Made by a program: the position numbers and the translations under genes. The notes beneath the pieces are model-generated. The model made no database searches. It was not told the DNA's origin and saw nothing but the letters and a program-made list of their open reading frames with translations. A stretch of 64,000 nt of DNA from Archivesica marissinica (Eukaryota > Mollusca > Bivalvia > Venerida > Vesicomyidae): contig CM026386.1 in the NCBI GenBank assembly GCA_014843695.1, forward strand, positions 85,799,111-85,863,110, given 5' to 3'. Below are positions 27,163-42,472 of the stretch, in pieces. Position 1 is the stretch's first letter. Every line of letters starts with the position of its first letter.

Positions 27163-30100
27163 GGGACATTGCCCGCGGATAGATTGTATCATAGTAAGGG
27201 AAATTGCCCGCAGATAGATTGTATCATAGTAAGGGACATTGCCCACCGATAGATTGTATCATAGTAAGGGACATTGCCCGCAGATAGATTGTATCATATT
27301 TAGGGACGTTGCCCGTAGATAGAGTGTATCATAGTAAGGGACATTGCCCGCGGATAGATTGAATCATAGTAAGTAACATTGCCCGCAGATAGATTGTATC
27401 ATAGTAAGGGACATTTCCCGCAGATATATTGTATCATAGTAAGGGACATTGCCCGCAGATAGATTATATCATAGTAAAGGACATTTCCCGCTGATAGATT
27501 GTCTCATAGTAAGGGACATTGCCCGCAGATATATAGTATCATAGTAAGGGACATTGCCCGCTGATAGATTGTATCATAGTAAGGCAGATTGCCCGCAGAT
27601 AGATTGTGTCATACTAAGGGACATTGCCCGTAGATAGATTGTATCATAGTAAGGGATATTTCCCGCAGATAGATTGTATCATAGTAAGGGACATTGCCCG
27701 CATATAGATTATATCATAGTAAAGGACATTGCCCGCTGATAGATTGTATCATAGTAAGGGACATTTCCCGCAGATAGATTGTATCATAGTAAGGGATATT
27801 GCCTGCAGATAGATTGTATCATAGTAAGGGATATTTCCCGCAGATAGATTGTATCATAGTAAGGGACATTGCCCGCATATAGATTATATCATAGTAAAGG
27901 ACATTGCCCACAGATAGATTGTATCATAGTAAGGGACATTGCCAGCAGATAGATTGTATCATAGTAAGGGACATTGCCCGCAGATAGATTGTATCATAGT
28001 AAGGGACATTTCCCGCAGATAGATTGTGTCATAGTAAGGGACATTGCCCGCAGATAGATTGTATCATAGTAAGAGACATTGCCCGTAGATAGATTGTATC
28101 ATAGAAAGGGACATTGCCCGCAGATAGATTGTATCATATTAAGGGGCGTTGCCCGTAGATAGATTGTATCATAGTAAGGGACATTGCACGCAGATAGATT
28201 GTATGATAGTAAGGGACATTGCCCGCAGATAGATTATATCATAGTAAGGGACATTGTCAGTAGATATATTGTATCATAGTAAGGGACATTGCCCGCGGAT
28301 AGATTGTATCATAGTAAGGGACATTGCCCGCGGATAGATTGTATCATAGTAAGGGACATTGCCCGCAGATAGATTGTATCATAGTAAGGGACATTGCCCG
28401 CGGATAGATTTATCATAGTAAGGGATATTGCCTGCAGATAGATTGTATCATAGTAAGGGATATTGCCTGCAGATAGATTGTATCATAGTAAGGGAAATTT
28501 CCCGCAGATAGATTGTATCATAGTAAGGGATATTGCCCGCAGATAGATTGTATCATAGTAAGGGACATTTCCCGCAGATAGATTGTATCATAGTAAGGGA
28601 TATTTCCCGCAGATAGATTGTATCATAGTAAGGGGCATTTCCCGCAGATAGATTGTATCATAGTAAGGGACATTGCCCGCAGATAGATTATAACATAGTA
28701 AAGGACATTGCCCGTAGATAGATTGTATCATAGAAAGGGACATTGCCCGCAGATAGATTGTATCATATTAAGGGACGTTGCCCGTAGATAGATTGTATCA
28801 TAGTAAGGGACATTTCCCGCGGATAGATTGTATCATAGTAATGGACATTGCCCGCAGATAGATTGTATCATAGTAAGGGACATTGCCCGCAGATAGATTG
28901 TATCATAGTAAGGGACATTGCCCGCAGATAGATTGTATCATAGTAAGGGACATTGCCCGCAGATAGATTGTATCATAGTAAGGGACATTGCCCGCAGATA
29001 GATTGTATCATAGTAAGGGACATTGCCCGCAGATAGATTGTGTCATACTAAGGGACATTGCCCGCAGATAGATTGTATCATAGTAAGAGACATTGCCCGT
29101 AGATAGATTGTATCATAGTAAGGGACATTGCCCGCAGATAGATTATATCATAGTAAGGGACATTGTCAGTAGATATATTGTATCATAGTAAGGGACATTG
29201 CCCGCAGATAGATTGTATCATAGTAAGGGACATTGCCCGCAGATAGATTGTATCATAGTAAGGGACATTGCCCGCAGATAGATTGTATCATAGTAAGGGA
29301 CATTGCCCGCAGATAGATTTATCATAGTAAGGGACATTGCCCGCAGATAGATTGTATCATATTAAGGGACATTGCCCGCAGATAGATTGTATCATAGTAA
29401 GGGACATTGCCCGCAGATAGATTGTATCATAGTAAGGGCATTCCCGCAGATAGATTGTATCAAGTAAGGGACATTGCGAGATAATTGTTCATAGTAAGGG
29501 AATTGCCCGCAGATAGATTGTATCATAGTAAGGGACATTGCCCGCAGATAGATTGTATCATAGTAAGGGACATTGCCCGCAGATAGATTGTATCATAGTA
29601 AGGGACATTGCCCGCAGATAGATTGTATCATAGTAAGGGACATTGCCCGCAGATAGATTGTATCATAGTAAGGGACATTGCCCGCAGATAGATTGTATCA
29701 TAGTAAGGGACATTGCCCGCAGATAGATTGTATCATAGTAAGGGACATTGCCCGCAGATAGATTGTATCATAGTAAGGGACATTGCCCGCAGATAGATTG
29801 TATCATAGTAAGGGACATTGCCCGCAGATAGATTGTATCATAGTAAGGGACATTGCCCGCAGATAGATTGTATCATAGTAAGGGACATTGCCCGCAGATA
29901 GATTGTATCATAGTAAGGGACATTGCCCGCAGATAGATTGTATCATAGTAAGGGACATTGCCCGCAGATAGATTGTATCATAGTAAGGGACATTGCCCGC
30001 AGATAGATTGTATCATAGTAAGGGACATTGCCCGCAGATAGATTGTATCATAGTAAGGGACATTGCCCGCAGATAGATTGTATCATAGTAAGGGACATTG

Positions 30101-33100
30101 CCCGCAGATAGATTGTATCATAGTAAGGGACATTGCCCGCAGATAGATTGTATCATAGTAAGGGACATTGCCCGCAGATAGATTGTATCATAGTAAGGGA
30201 CATTGCCCGCAGATAGATTATCATAGTAAAGACATTGCCCGTAGATAGATTGTATCATAGTAAGGGACATTGCCCGCAGATAGATTGTATCATATTAAGG
30301 GACATTGCCCGTAGATAGATTGTATCATAGTAAGGGACATTGCCCGCGGATAGATTGTATCATAGTAAGGGACATTGCCCGCAGATAGATTGTATCATAG
30401 TAAGGGACATTGCCCGCAGATAGATTGTATCATAGTAAGGCACATTGCCCGCAGATAGATTGTGTCATACTAAGGGACATTGCCCGCAGATAGATTGTAT
30501 CATAGTAAGAGACATTGCCCGTAGATAGATTGTATCATAGTAAGGGACATTGCCCGCAGATAGATTATATCATAGTAAGGGACATTGTCAGTAGATATAT
30601 TGTATCATAGTAAGGGACATTGCCCGCAGATAGATTGTATCATAGTAAGGGACATTGCCCGCAGATAGATTGTATCATAGTAAGGGACATTGCCCGCAGA
30701 TAGATTGTATCATAGTAAGGGACATTGCCCGCAGATAGATTGTATCATAGTAAGGGACATTGCCCGCAGATAGATTGTATCATAGTAAGGGACATTGCCC
30801 GCAGATAGATTGTATCATAGTAAGGGACATTGCCCGCAGATAGATTGTATCATAGTAAGGGACATTGCCCGCAGATAGATTGTATCATAGTAAGGGACAT
30901 TGCCCGCAGATAGATTGTATCATAGTAAGGGACATTGCCCGCAGATAGATTATATCATAGTAAAGGACATTGCCCGTAGATAGATTGTATCATAGTAAGG
31001 GACATTGCCCGCAGATAGATTGTATCATAGTAAGGGACTGCCCGTAGATAGATTGTATCATAGTAAGGACATTGCCCGCAGATAGATTGTATCATAGTAA
31101 GGGACATTGCCCGCAGATAGATTGTATCATAGTAAGGGACATTGCCCGCAGATAGATTATATCATAGTAAAGGACATTGCCCGCAGATAGATTGTATCAT
31201 AGTAAGGGACATTGCCCGCAGATAGATTGTATCATAGTAAGGGACATTGCCCGCAGATAGATTGTATCATAGTAAGGGACATTGCCCGCAGATAGATTGT
31301 GTCATAGTAAGGGACATTGCCCGCAGATAGATTGTATCATAGTAAGAGACATTGCCCGTAGATAGATTGTATCATAGTAAGGGACATTGCCCGCAGATAG
31401 ATTATATCATAGTAAGGGACATTGTCAGTAGATATATTGTATCATAGTAAGGGACATTGCCCGCGGATAGATTGTATCATAGTAAGGGACATTGCCCGCA
31501 GATAGATTGTATCATAGTAAGGGACATTGCCCGCAGATAGATTGTATCATAGTAAGGGACATTGCCCGCAGATAGATTTATCATATTAAGGGACATTGCC
31601 CGCATATAGATTGTATCATATTAAGGGACATTGCCCGCAGATAGATTGTATCATAGTAAGGGATATTGCCCGCAGATAGATTGTATCATAGTAAGGGGCA
31701 TTTCCCGCAGATAGATTGTATCACAGTAAGGGACATTGTCAGTAGATATATTGTATCATAGTAAGGGACATTGCCTGCAGATATATTGTATCATAGTAAG
31801 GGACATTGCCCGCAGATAGATTGTATCATAGTAAGGGACATTGCCCGCAGATAGATTGTATCATAGTAAGGGACATTGCCCGCAGATAGATTGTATCATA
31901 GTAAGGGACATTGCCCGCAGATAGATTGTATCATAGTAAGGGACATTGCCCGCAGATAGATTATATCATAGTAAGGGACATTGCCCGTAGATAGATTGTA
32001 TCATAGTAAGGGACATTGCCCGCAGATAGATTGTATCATATTAAGGGACGTTGCCCGTAGATAGATTGTATCATAGTAAGGGACATTGCCCGCGGATAGA
32101 TTGTATCATAGTAAGGGACATTGCCCGCAGATAGATTGTATCATAGTAAGGGACATTGCCCGCAGATAGATTGTATCATAGTAAGGGACATTGCCCGCAG
32201 ATAGATTGTATCATAGTAAGGGACATTGCCCGCAGATAGATTGTATCATAGTAAGGGACATTGCCCGCAGATAGATTGTATCATAGTAAGGGACATTGCC
32301 CGCAGATAGATTGTATCATAGTAAGGGACATTGCCCGCAGATAGATTGTATCATAGTAAGGGACATTGCCCGCAGATATATTGTATCATAGTAAGGGACA
32401 TTGCCCGCAGATAGATTGTATCATAGTAAGGGACATTGCCCGCAGATAGATTGTATCATAGTAAGGGACATTTCCCGTAGATAGATTGTATCATAGTAAG
32501 GGACATTTCCCGCAGATAGATTGTATCATAGTAAGGGACATTGCCCGCAGATAGATTGTATCATAGTAAGGGACATTGCCCGCAGATAGATTGTATCATA
32601 GTAAGGGACATTGCCCGCAGATAGATTGTATCATAGTAAGGGACATTTCCCGCAGATAGATTGTATCATAGTAAGGGACATTGCCCGCAGATAGATTGTA
32701 TCATAGTAAGGGACATTTCCCGCAGATAGATTGTATCATAGTAAGGGACATTTCCCGCAGATAGATTGTATCATAGTAAGGGACATTGCCCGCAGATAGA
32801 TTATATCATAGTAAAGGACATTGCCCGTAGATAGATTGTATCATAGAAAGGGACATTGCCCGCAGATAGATTGTATCATATTAAGGGACGTTGCCCGTAG
32901 ATAGATTGTATCATAGTAAGGGACATTGCCCGCAGATAGATTGTATCATAGTAAGGGACATTGCCCGCAGATAGATTGTATCATAGTAAGGCACATTGCC
33001 CGCAGATAGATTGTGTCATACTAAGGGACATTGCCCGCAGATAGATTGTATCATAGTAAGAGACATTGCCCGTAGATAGATTGTATCATAGTAAGGGACA

Positions 33101-36100
33101 TTGCCCGCAGATAGATTATATCATAGTAAGGGACATTGTCAGTAGATATATTGTATCATAGTAAGGGACATTGCCCGCAGATAGATTGTATCATAGTAAG
33201 GGACATTGCCCGCAGATAGATTGTATCATAGTAAGGGACATTGCCCGCAGATAGATTGTATCATAGTAAGGGACATTGCCCGCAGATAGATTATATCATA
33301 GTAAGGGACATTGCCCGCAGATAGATTGTATCATAGTAAGGGACATTGCCCGCAGATAGATTGTATCATAGTAAGGGACATTGCCCGCAGATAGATTGTA
33401 TCATAGTAAGGGACATTGCCCGCAGATAGATTGTATCATAGTAAGGGACATTGCCCGCAGATAGATTGTATCATAGTAAGGGACATTGCCCGCAGATAGA
33501 TTGTATCATAGTAAGGGACATTGCCCGCAGATAGATTGTATCATAGTAAGGGACATTGCCCGCAGATAGATTGTATCATAGTAAGAGACATTGCCCGTAG
33601 ATAGATTGTATCATAGTAAGGGACATTGCCCGCAGATAGATTGTATCATAGTAAGGGACATTGCCCGCAGATAGATTGTATCATAGTAAGGGACATTGCC
33701 CGCAGATAGATTGTATCATAGTAAGGGACATTGCCCGCAGATAGATTGTATCATAGTAAGGGACATTGCCCGCAGATAGATTGTATCATAGTAAGGGACA
33801 TTGCCCGCAGATAGATTTATGTATCATAGTAAGGCACATTGCCCGCAGATAGATTGTGTCATAGTAAGGGACATTGCCCGCAGATAGATTGTATCATAGT
33901 AAGAGACATTGCCCGTAGATAGATTGTATCATAGTAAGGGACATTGCCCGCAGATAGATTATATCATAGTAAGGGACATTGTCAGTAGATATATTGTATC
34001 ATAGTAAGGGACATTGCCCGCAGATAGATTGTATCATAGTAAGGGACATTGCCCGCAGATAGATTGTATCATAGTAAGGGACATTGCCCGCAGATAGATT
34101 GTATCATAGTAAGGGACATTGCCCGCAGATAGATTGTATCATAGTAAGGGACATTGCCCGCAGATAGATTGTATCATAGTAAGGGACATTGCCCGCAGAT
34201 AGATTGTATCATAGTAAGGGACATTGCCCGCAGATAGATTGTATCATAGTAAGGGACATTGCCCGCAGATAGATTGTATCATAGTAAGGGACATTGCCCG
34301 CAGATAGATTATATCATAGTAAGGGACATTGTCAGTAGATATATTGTATCATAGTAAGGGACATTGCCCGCAGATAGATTGTGTCATAGTAAGGGACATT
34401 GCCCGCAGATAGATTGTATCATAGTAAGGGACATTGCCCGCAGATAGATTGTATCATAGTAAGGGACATTGCCCGCAGATAGATTGTATCATAGTAAGGG
34501 ACATTGCCCGCAGATAGATTGTATCATAGTAAGGGACATTGCCCGCAGATAGATTGTATCATAGTAAGGGACATTGCCCGCAGATAGATTGTATCATAGT
34601 AAGGGACATTTCCCGCAGATAGATTGTATCATAGTAAGGGACATTTCCCGCAGATAGATTGTATCATAGTAAGGGACATTGCCCGCAGATAGATTGTATC
34701 ATAGTAAGGGGCATTTCCCGCAGATAGATTGTATCATAGTAAGGGACATTGCCGTCAGATAGATTATATCATAGTAAAGGACATTGCCCGTAGATAGATT
34801 GTATCATAGAAAGGGACATTGCCCGCAGATAGATTGTATCATATTAAGGGACGTTGCCCGTAGATAGATTGTATCATAGTAAGGGACATTGCCCGCAGAT
34901 AGATTGTATCATAGTAAGGGACATTGCCCGCAGATAAATTGTATCATAGTAAGGCACATTGCCCGCAGATAGATTGTGTCATACTAAGGGACATTGCCCG
35001 CAGATAGATTGTATCATAGTAAGAGACATTGCCCGTAGATAGATTGTATCATAGTAAGGGACATTGCCCGCAGATAGATTATATCATAGTAAGGGACATT
35101 GTCAGTAGATATATTGTATCATAGTAAGGGACATTGCCCGCAGATAGATTATATCATAGTAAGGGACATTGTCAGTAGATATATTGTATCATAGTAAGGG
35201 ACATTGCCCGCAGATAGATTGTATCATAGTAAGGGATATTGCCTGCAGATATATTGTATCATAGTAAGGGACATTGCCCGCCGATAGATTGTATCATAGT
35301 AAGGGACATTGCCCGCGGATAGATTGTATCATAGTAAGGGACATTGCCCGCAGATAGATTATATCATAGTAAAGGACATTGCCCGCAGATAGATTGTATC
35401 ATAGTAAGGGACATTGCCCGCAGATAGATTGTATCATAGTAAGGGACATTGCCCGCAGATAGATTGTATCATAGTAAGGGACATTGCCCGCAGATAGATT
35501 GTATCATAGTAAGGGACATTGCCCGCAGATAGATTGTATCATAGTAAGGGACATTGCCCGCAGATAGATTGTATCATAGTAGGGCATTGCCCGCAGATAG
35601 ATTGTATCATAGTAAGAGACATTGCCCGCAGATAGATTGTATCATAGTAAGGGACATTGCCCGCAGATAGATTTATCATGTAGGGACATTGCATATTGTA
35701 TCTAGTAGGGACATGCCCGCGATAGATTGTATCATAGTAAGGGACATTGCCCGCAGATAGATTGTATCATAGTAAGGGACATTGCCCGCAGATAGATTGT
35801 ATCATAGTAAGGGACATTGCCCGCAGATAGATTGTATCATAGTAAGGGACATTGCCCGCAGATAGATTGTATCATAGTAAGGGACATTGCCCGCAGATAG
35901 ATTGTATCATAGTAAGGGACATTGCCCGCAGATAGATTGTATCATAGTAAGGGACATTGCCCGCAGATAGATTGTATCATAGTAAGGGACATTGCCCGCA
36001 GATAGATTGTATCATAGTAAGGGACATTGCCCGCAGATAGATTGTATCATAGTAAGGGACATTTCCCGCAGATAGATTGTATCATAGTAAGGGACATTGC

Positions 36101-39100
36101 CCGCAGATAGATTGTATCATAGTAAGGGACATTGCCCGCAGATAGATTGTATCATAGTAAGGGACATTGCCCGCAGATAGATTGTATCATAGTAAGGGAC
36201 ATTGCCCGCAGATAGATTGTATCATAGTAAGGGACATTTCCCGCAGATAGATTGTATCATAGTAAGGGACATTTCCCGCAGATAGATTGTATCATAGTAA
36301 GGGACATTGCCCGCAGATAGATTGTATCATAGTAAGGGACATTGCCCGCAGATAGATTATATCATAGTAAAGGACATTGCCCGTAGATAGATTGTATCAT
36401 AGTAAGGGACATTGCCCGCAGATAGATTGTATCATAGTAAGGGACATTGCCCGCAGATAGATTGTATCATAGTAAGGGACATTGCCCGCAGATAGATTGT
36501 ATCATAGTAAGGGACATTGCCCGCAGATAGATTGTATCATAGTAAGGGACATTGCCCGCAGATAGATTGTATCATAGTAAGGGACATTGCCCGCAGATAG
36601 ATTGTATCATAGTAAGGGACATTGCCCGCAGATAGATTGTATCATAGTAAGGGACATTGCCCGCAGATAGATTATATCATAGTAAGGGACATTGTCAGTA
36701 GATATATTGTATCATAGTAAGGGACATTGCCCGCAGATAGATTGTGTCATAGTAAGGGACATTGCCCGCAGATAGATTGTATCATAGTAAGGGACATTGC
36801 CCGCAGATAGATTGTATCATAGTAAGGGACATTGCCCGCAGATAGATTATATCATAGTAAGGGACATTGTCAGTAGATATATTGTATCATAGTAAGGGAC
36901 ATTGCCCGCAGATAGATTGTATCATAGTAAGGGACATTGCCCGCAGATAGATTGTATCATAGTAAGGGACATTGCCCGCAGATAGATTGTATCATAGTAA
37001 GGGACATTGCCCGCAGATAGATTGTATCATAGTAAGGGACATTGCCCGCAGATAGATTGTATCATAGTAAGGGACATTGCCCGCAGATAGATTGTATCAT
37101 AGTAAGGGACATTGCCCGCAGATAGATTGTATCATAGTAAGGGACATTGCCCGCAGATAGATTGTATCATAGTAAGGGACATTGTCCGCAGATAGATTGT
37201 ATCATAGTAAGGGACATTGCCCGCAGATAGATTGTATCATAGTAAGGGACATGCCCGCAGATAGATTGTACATAGTAAGGGACATTGCCCGCGATAGATT
37301 GTATCATAGTAAGGGCATTGCCCGCAGATAGATTGTATCATAGTAAGGGACATTGCCCGCAGATAGATTGTATCATAGTAAGGGACATTGCCCGCAGATA
37401 GATTGTATCATAGTAAGGGACATTGCCCGCAGATAGATTGTATCATAGTAAGGGACATTGCCCGCAGATAGATTGTATCATAGTAAGGGACATTGCCCGC
37501 AGATAGATTGTATCATAGTAAGGGACATTGCCCGCAGATAGATTGTATCATAGTAAGGGACATTGCCCGCAGATAGATTGTATCATAGTAAGGGACATTG
37601 CCCGCAGATAGATTGTATCATAGTAAGGGACATTGCCCGTAGATAGATTGTATCATAGTAAGGGACATTGCCCGCAGATAGATTATATCATAGTAAGGGA
37701 CATTGTCAGTAGATATATTGTATCATAGTAAGGGACAATGCCCGCGGATAGATTGTATCATAGTAAAGGACATTGCCCGCAGATAGATTGTATCATAGTA
37801 AGGGACATTGCCCGCAGATAGATTGTATCATAGTAAGGGACATTGCCCGCAGATAGATTGTATCATAGTAGACATTGCCCGCAGATAGATTGTATCATAG
37901 TAAGGGACATTGCCCGCAGATAGATTGTATCATAGTAAGGGACATTGCCCGCAGATAGATTGTATCATAGTAAGGGACATTGCCCGCAGATAGATTGTAT
38001 CATAGTAAGGGACATTGCCCGCAGATAGATTGTATCATAGTAAGGGACATTGCCCGCAGATAGATTGTATCATAGTAAGGGACATTGCCCGCAGATAGAT
38101 TGTATCATAGTAAGGGACATTGCCCGCAGATAGATTGTATCATAGTAAGGGACATTGCCCGCAGATAGATTGTATCATAGTAAGGGACATTGCCCGCAGA
38201 TAGATTGTATCATAGTAAGGGAAATTTCCCGCAGATAGATTGTATCATAGTAAGGGACATTTCCCGCAGATAGATTGTATCATAGTAAGGGACATTGCCC
38301 GCAGATAGATTGTATCATAGTAAGGGACATTGCCCGCAGATAGATTGTATCATAGTAAGGGACATTGCCCGCAGATAGATTATATCATAGTAAAGGACAT
38401 TGCCCGTAGATAGATTGTATCATAGTAAGGGACATTGCCCGCAGATAGATTGTATCATAGTAAGGGACATTGCCCGTAGATAGATTGTATCATAGTAAGG
38501 GACATTGCCCGCAGATAGATTGTATCATAGTAAGGGACATTGCCCGCAGATAGATTGTATCATAGTAAGGGACATTGCCCGCAGATAGATTATATCATAG
38601 TAAGGGACATTGTCAGTAGATATATTGTATCATAGTAAGGGACATTGCCCGCAGATAGATTGTATCATAGTAAGGGACATTGCCCGCAGATAGATTGTAT
38701 CATAGTAAGGGACATTGCCCGCAGATAGATTGTATCATAGTAAGGGACATTGCCCGCAGATAGATTATATCATAGTAAGGGACATTGTCAGTAGATATAT
38801 TGTATCATAGTAAGGGACATTGCCCGCAGATAGATTGTATCATAGTAAGGGATATTGCCTGCAGATATATTGTAACATAGTAAGGGACATTGCCCGCCGA
38901 TAGATTGTATCATAGTAAGGGACATTGCCCGCGGATAGATTGTATCATAGTAAGGGACATTGCCCGCAGATAGATTATATCATAGTAAAGGACATTGCCC
39001 GCAGATAGATTGTATCATAGTAAGGGACATTGCCCGCAGATAGATTGTATCATAGTAAGGGACATTGCCCGCAGATAGATTGTATCATAGTAAGGGACAT

Positions 39101-41472
39101 TGCCCGCAGATAGATTGTATCATAGTAAGGGACATTGCCCGCAGATAGATTGTATCATAGTAAGGGACATTGCCCGCAGATAGATTGTATCATAGTAAGG
39201 GACATTGCCCGCAGATAGATTGTATCATAGTAAGGGACATTGCCCGTAGATAGATTGTATCATAGTAAGGGACATTGCCCGCAGATAGATTATTCATAGT
39301 AAGGGACATTGTCAGTAGATATATTGTATCATAGTAAGGGACATTGCCCGCGGATAGATTGTATCATAGTAAGGGACATTGCCCGCAGATAGATTGTATC
39401 ATAGTAAGGGACATTGCCCGCAGATAGATTGTATCATAGTAAGGGACATTGCCCGCAGATAGATTGTATCATAGTAAGGGACATTGCCCGCAGATAGATT
39501 GTATCATAGTAAGGGACATTGCCCGCAGATAGATTGTATCATAGTAAGGGACATTGCCCGCAGATAGATTGTATCATAGTAAGGGACATTGCCCGCAGAT
39601 AGATTGTATCATAGTAAGGGACATTGCCCGCAGATAGATTGTATCATAGTAAGGGACATTGCCCGCAGATAGATTGTATCATAGTAAGGGACATTGCCCG
39701 CAGATAGATTGTATCATAGTAAGGGACATTGCCCGCAGATAGATTGTATCATAGTAAGGGACATTGCCCGCAGATAGATTGTATCATAGTAAGGGACATT
39801 GCCCGCAGATAGATTGTATCATAGTAAGGGACATTGCCCGCAGATAGATTGTATCATAGTAAGGGACATTGCCCGCAGATAGATTGTATCATAGTAAGGG
39901 ACATTGCCCGCAGATAGATTGTATCATAGTAAGGGACATTGCCCGTAGATAGATTGTATCATAGTAAGGGACATTGCCCGCAGATAGATTATATCATAGT
40001 AAGGGACATTGTCAGTAGATATATTGTATCATAGTAAGGGACATTGCCCGCGGATAGATTGTATCATAGTAAGGGACATTGCCCGCAGATAGATTGTATC
40101 ATAGTAAGGGACATTGCCCGCAGATAGATTGTATCATAGTAAGGGACATTGCCCGCAGATAGATTGTATCATAGTAAGGGACATTGCCCGCAGATAGATT
40201 GTATCATAGTAAGGGACATTGCCCGCAGATAGATTGTATCATAGTAAGGGACATTGCCCGCAGATAGATTGTATCATAGTAAGGGACATTGTCAGTAGAT
40301 ATATTGTATCATAGTAAGGGACATTGCCCGCAGATAGATTGTATCATAGTAAGGGACATTGCCCGCAGATAGATTGTATCATAGTAAGGGACATTGCCCG
40401 CAGATAGATTGTATCATAGTAAGGGACATTGCCCGCAGATAGATTGTATCATAGTAAGGGACATTGCCCGCAGATAGATTGTATCATAGTAAGGGACATT
40501 GCCCGCAGATAGATTGTATCATAGTAAGGGACATTGCCCGCAGATAGATTGTATCATAGTAAGGGACATTGCCCGCAGATAGATTGTATCATAGTAAGGG
40601 ACATTGCCCGCAGATAGATTGTATCATAGTAAGGGACATTGCCCGCAGATAGATTGTATCATAGTAAGGGACATTGCCCGCAGATAGATTGTATCATAGT
40701 AAGGGACATTTCCCGCAGATAGATTGTATCATAGTAAGGGACATTGCCCGCAGATAGATTGTATCATAGTAAGGGACATTGCCCGCAGATAGATTGTATC
40801 ATAGTAAGGGACATTGCCCGCAGATAGATTGTATCATAGTAAGGGACATTGCCCGCAGATAGATTGTATCATAGTAAGGGACATTGCCCGTAGATAGATT
40901 GTATCATAGTAAGGGACATTGCCCGCAGATAGATTATATCATAGTAAGGGACATTGTCAGTAGATATATTGTATCATAGTAAGGGACATTGCCCGCAGAT
41001 AGATTGTATCATAGTAAGGGACATTGCCCGCAGATAGATTGTATCATAGTAAGGCATTGCCCGCAGATAGATTGTATCATAGTAAGGGACATTGCCCGCA
41101 GATAGATTGTATCATAGTAAGGGACATTGCCCGCAGATAGATTGTATCATAGTAAGGGACATTGCCCGCAGATAGATTGTATCATAGTAAGGGACATTGC
41201 CCGCAGATAGATTGTATCATAGTAAGGGACATTTCCCGCAGATAGATTGTATCATAGTAAGGGACATTGCCCGCAGATAGATTGTATCATAGTAAGGGAC
41301 ATTGCCCGCAGATAGATTGTATCATAGTAAGGGACATTGCCCGCAGATAGATTGTATCATAGTAAGGGACATTGCCCGCAGATAGATTGTATCATAGTAA
41401 GGGACATTGCCCGCAGATAGATTGTATCATAGTAAGGGACATTGCCCGAAGATAGATTGTATCATAGTAAGG
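27163..41472. repeat. 35-bp satellite array, about 409 copies, cut by assembly gap
   Basis: The period is 35 bp (for example 41121-41155); the core is cccgcagatagattgtatc. The left 2 kb is the most diverse (gcccgt, tcccgc, gatatt, catatag variants). From about 36000 on most units are identical, with a recurring variant unit marked by gtcagtagatatattg. A cassette of marked variants recurs in the same order from about 28688, 30217, 32803 and 34759. Short patches of clustered indels occur near 29437-29505, 35660-35722 and 37251-37320. The unit has stops in all frames. The array runs into gap 2, so its right edge is unknown. Confidence 0.98.
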
Positions 41473-42472
41473 NNNNNNNNNNNNNNNNNNNNNNNNNNNN
41501 NNNNNNNNNNNNNNNNNNNNNNNNNNNNNNNNNNNNNNNNNNNNNNNNNNNNNNNNNNNNNNNNNNNNNNNNNNNNNNNNNNNNNNNNNNNNNNNNNNNN
41601 NNNNNNNNNNNNNNNNNNNNNNNNNNNNNNNNNNNNNNNNNNNNNNNNNNNNNNNNNNNNNNNNNNNNNNNNNNNNNNNNNNNNNNNNNNNNNNNNNNNN
41701 NNNNNNNNNNNNNNNNNNNNNNNNNNNNNNNNNNNNNNNNNNNNNNNNNNNNNNNNNNNNNNNNNNNNNNNNNNNNNNNNNNNNNNNNNNNNNNNNNNNN
41801 NNNNNNNNNNNNNNNNNNNNNNNNNNNNNNNNNNNNNNNNNNNNNNNNNNNNNNNNNNNNNNNNNNNNNNNNNNNNNNNNNNNNNNNNNNNNNNNNNNNN
41901 NNNNNNNNNNNNNNNNNNNNNNNNNNNNNNNNNNNNNNNNNNNNNNNNNNNNNNNNNNNNNNNNNNNNNNNNNNNNNNNNNNNNNNNNNNNNNNNNNNNN
42001 NNNNNNNNNNNNNNNNNNNNNNNNNNNNNNNNNNNNNNNNNNNNNNNNNNNNNNNNNNNNNNNNNNNNNNNNNNNNNNNNNNNNNNNNNNNNNNNNNNNN
42101 NNNNNNNNNNNNNNNNNNNNNNNNNNNNNNNNNNNNNNNNNNNNNNNNNNNNNNNNNNNNNNNNNNNNNNNNNNNNNNNNNNNNNNNNNNNNNNNNNNNN
42201 NNNNNNNNNNNNNNNNNNNNNNNNNNNNNNNNNNNNNNNNNNNNNNNNNNNNNNNNNNNNNNNNNNNNNNNNNNNNNNNNNNNNNNNNNNNNNNNNNNNN
42301 NNNNNNNNNNNNNNNNNNNNNNNNNNNNNNNNNNNNNNNNNNNNNNNNNNNNNNNNNNNNNNNNNNNNNNNNNNNNNNNNNNNNNNNNNNNNNNNNNNNN
42401 NNNNNNNNNNNNNNNNNNNNNNNNNNNNNNNNNNNNNNNNNNNNNNNNNNNNNNNNNNNNNNNNNNNNNNNN
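41473..42472. other. Assembly gap, exactly 1000 N
   Basis: This is a second run of exactly 1000 N, again a size placeholder. The 35-bp array is on the left and the inverted 18-bp array on the right. Confidence 0.99.

Noticed and set aside
19746..27246. MSIYNIA / MLYIDIA / VNIQHSD repeat proteins of up to 720 codons
   Set aside because: All length changes in this array are multiples of three, so frames persist on both strands. There is no flanking coding sequence.
27163..41472. CRISPR array (about 35-bp direct repeat)
   Set aside because: Units are directly contiguous with no variable spacers, there are no cas genes, and the context is eukaryotic.
1..41472. Shared ancestry of all arrays
   Set aside because: Apart from the 18-bp pair, the TTCCA/CACCATACTCC/42-bp series and a possible 30/16-bp link, I found only chance-level shared words between families.
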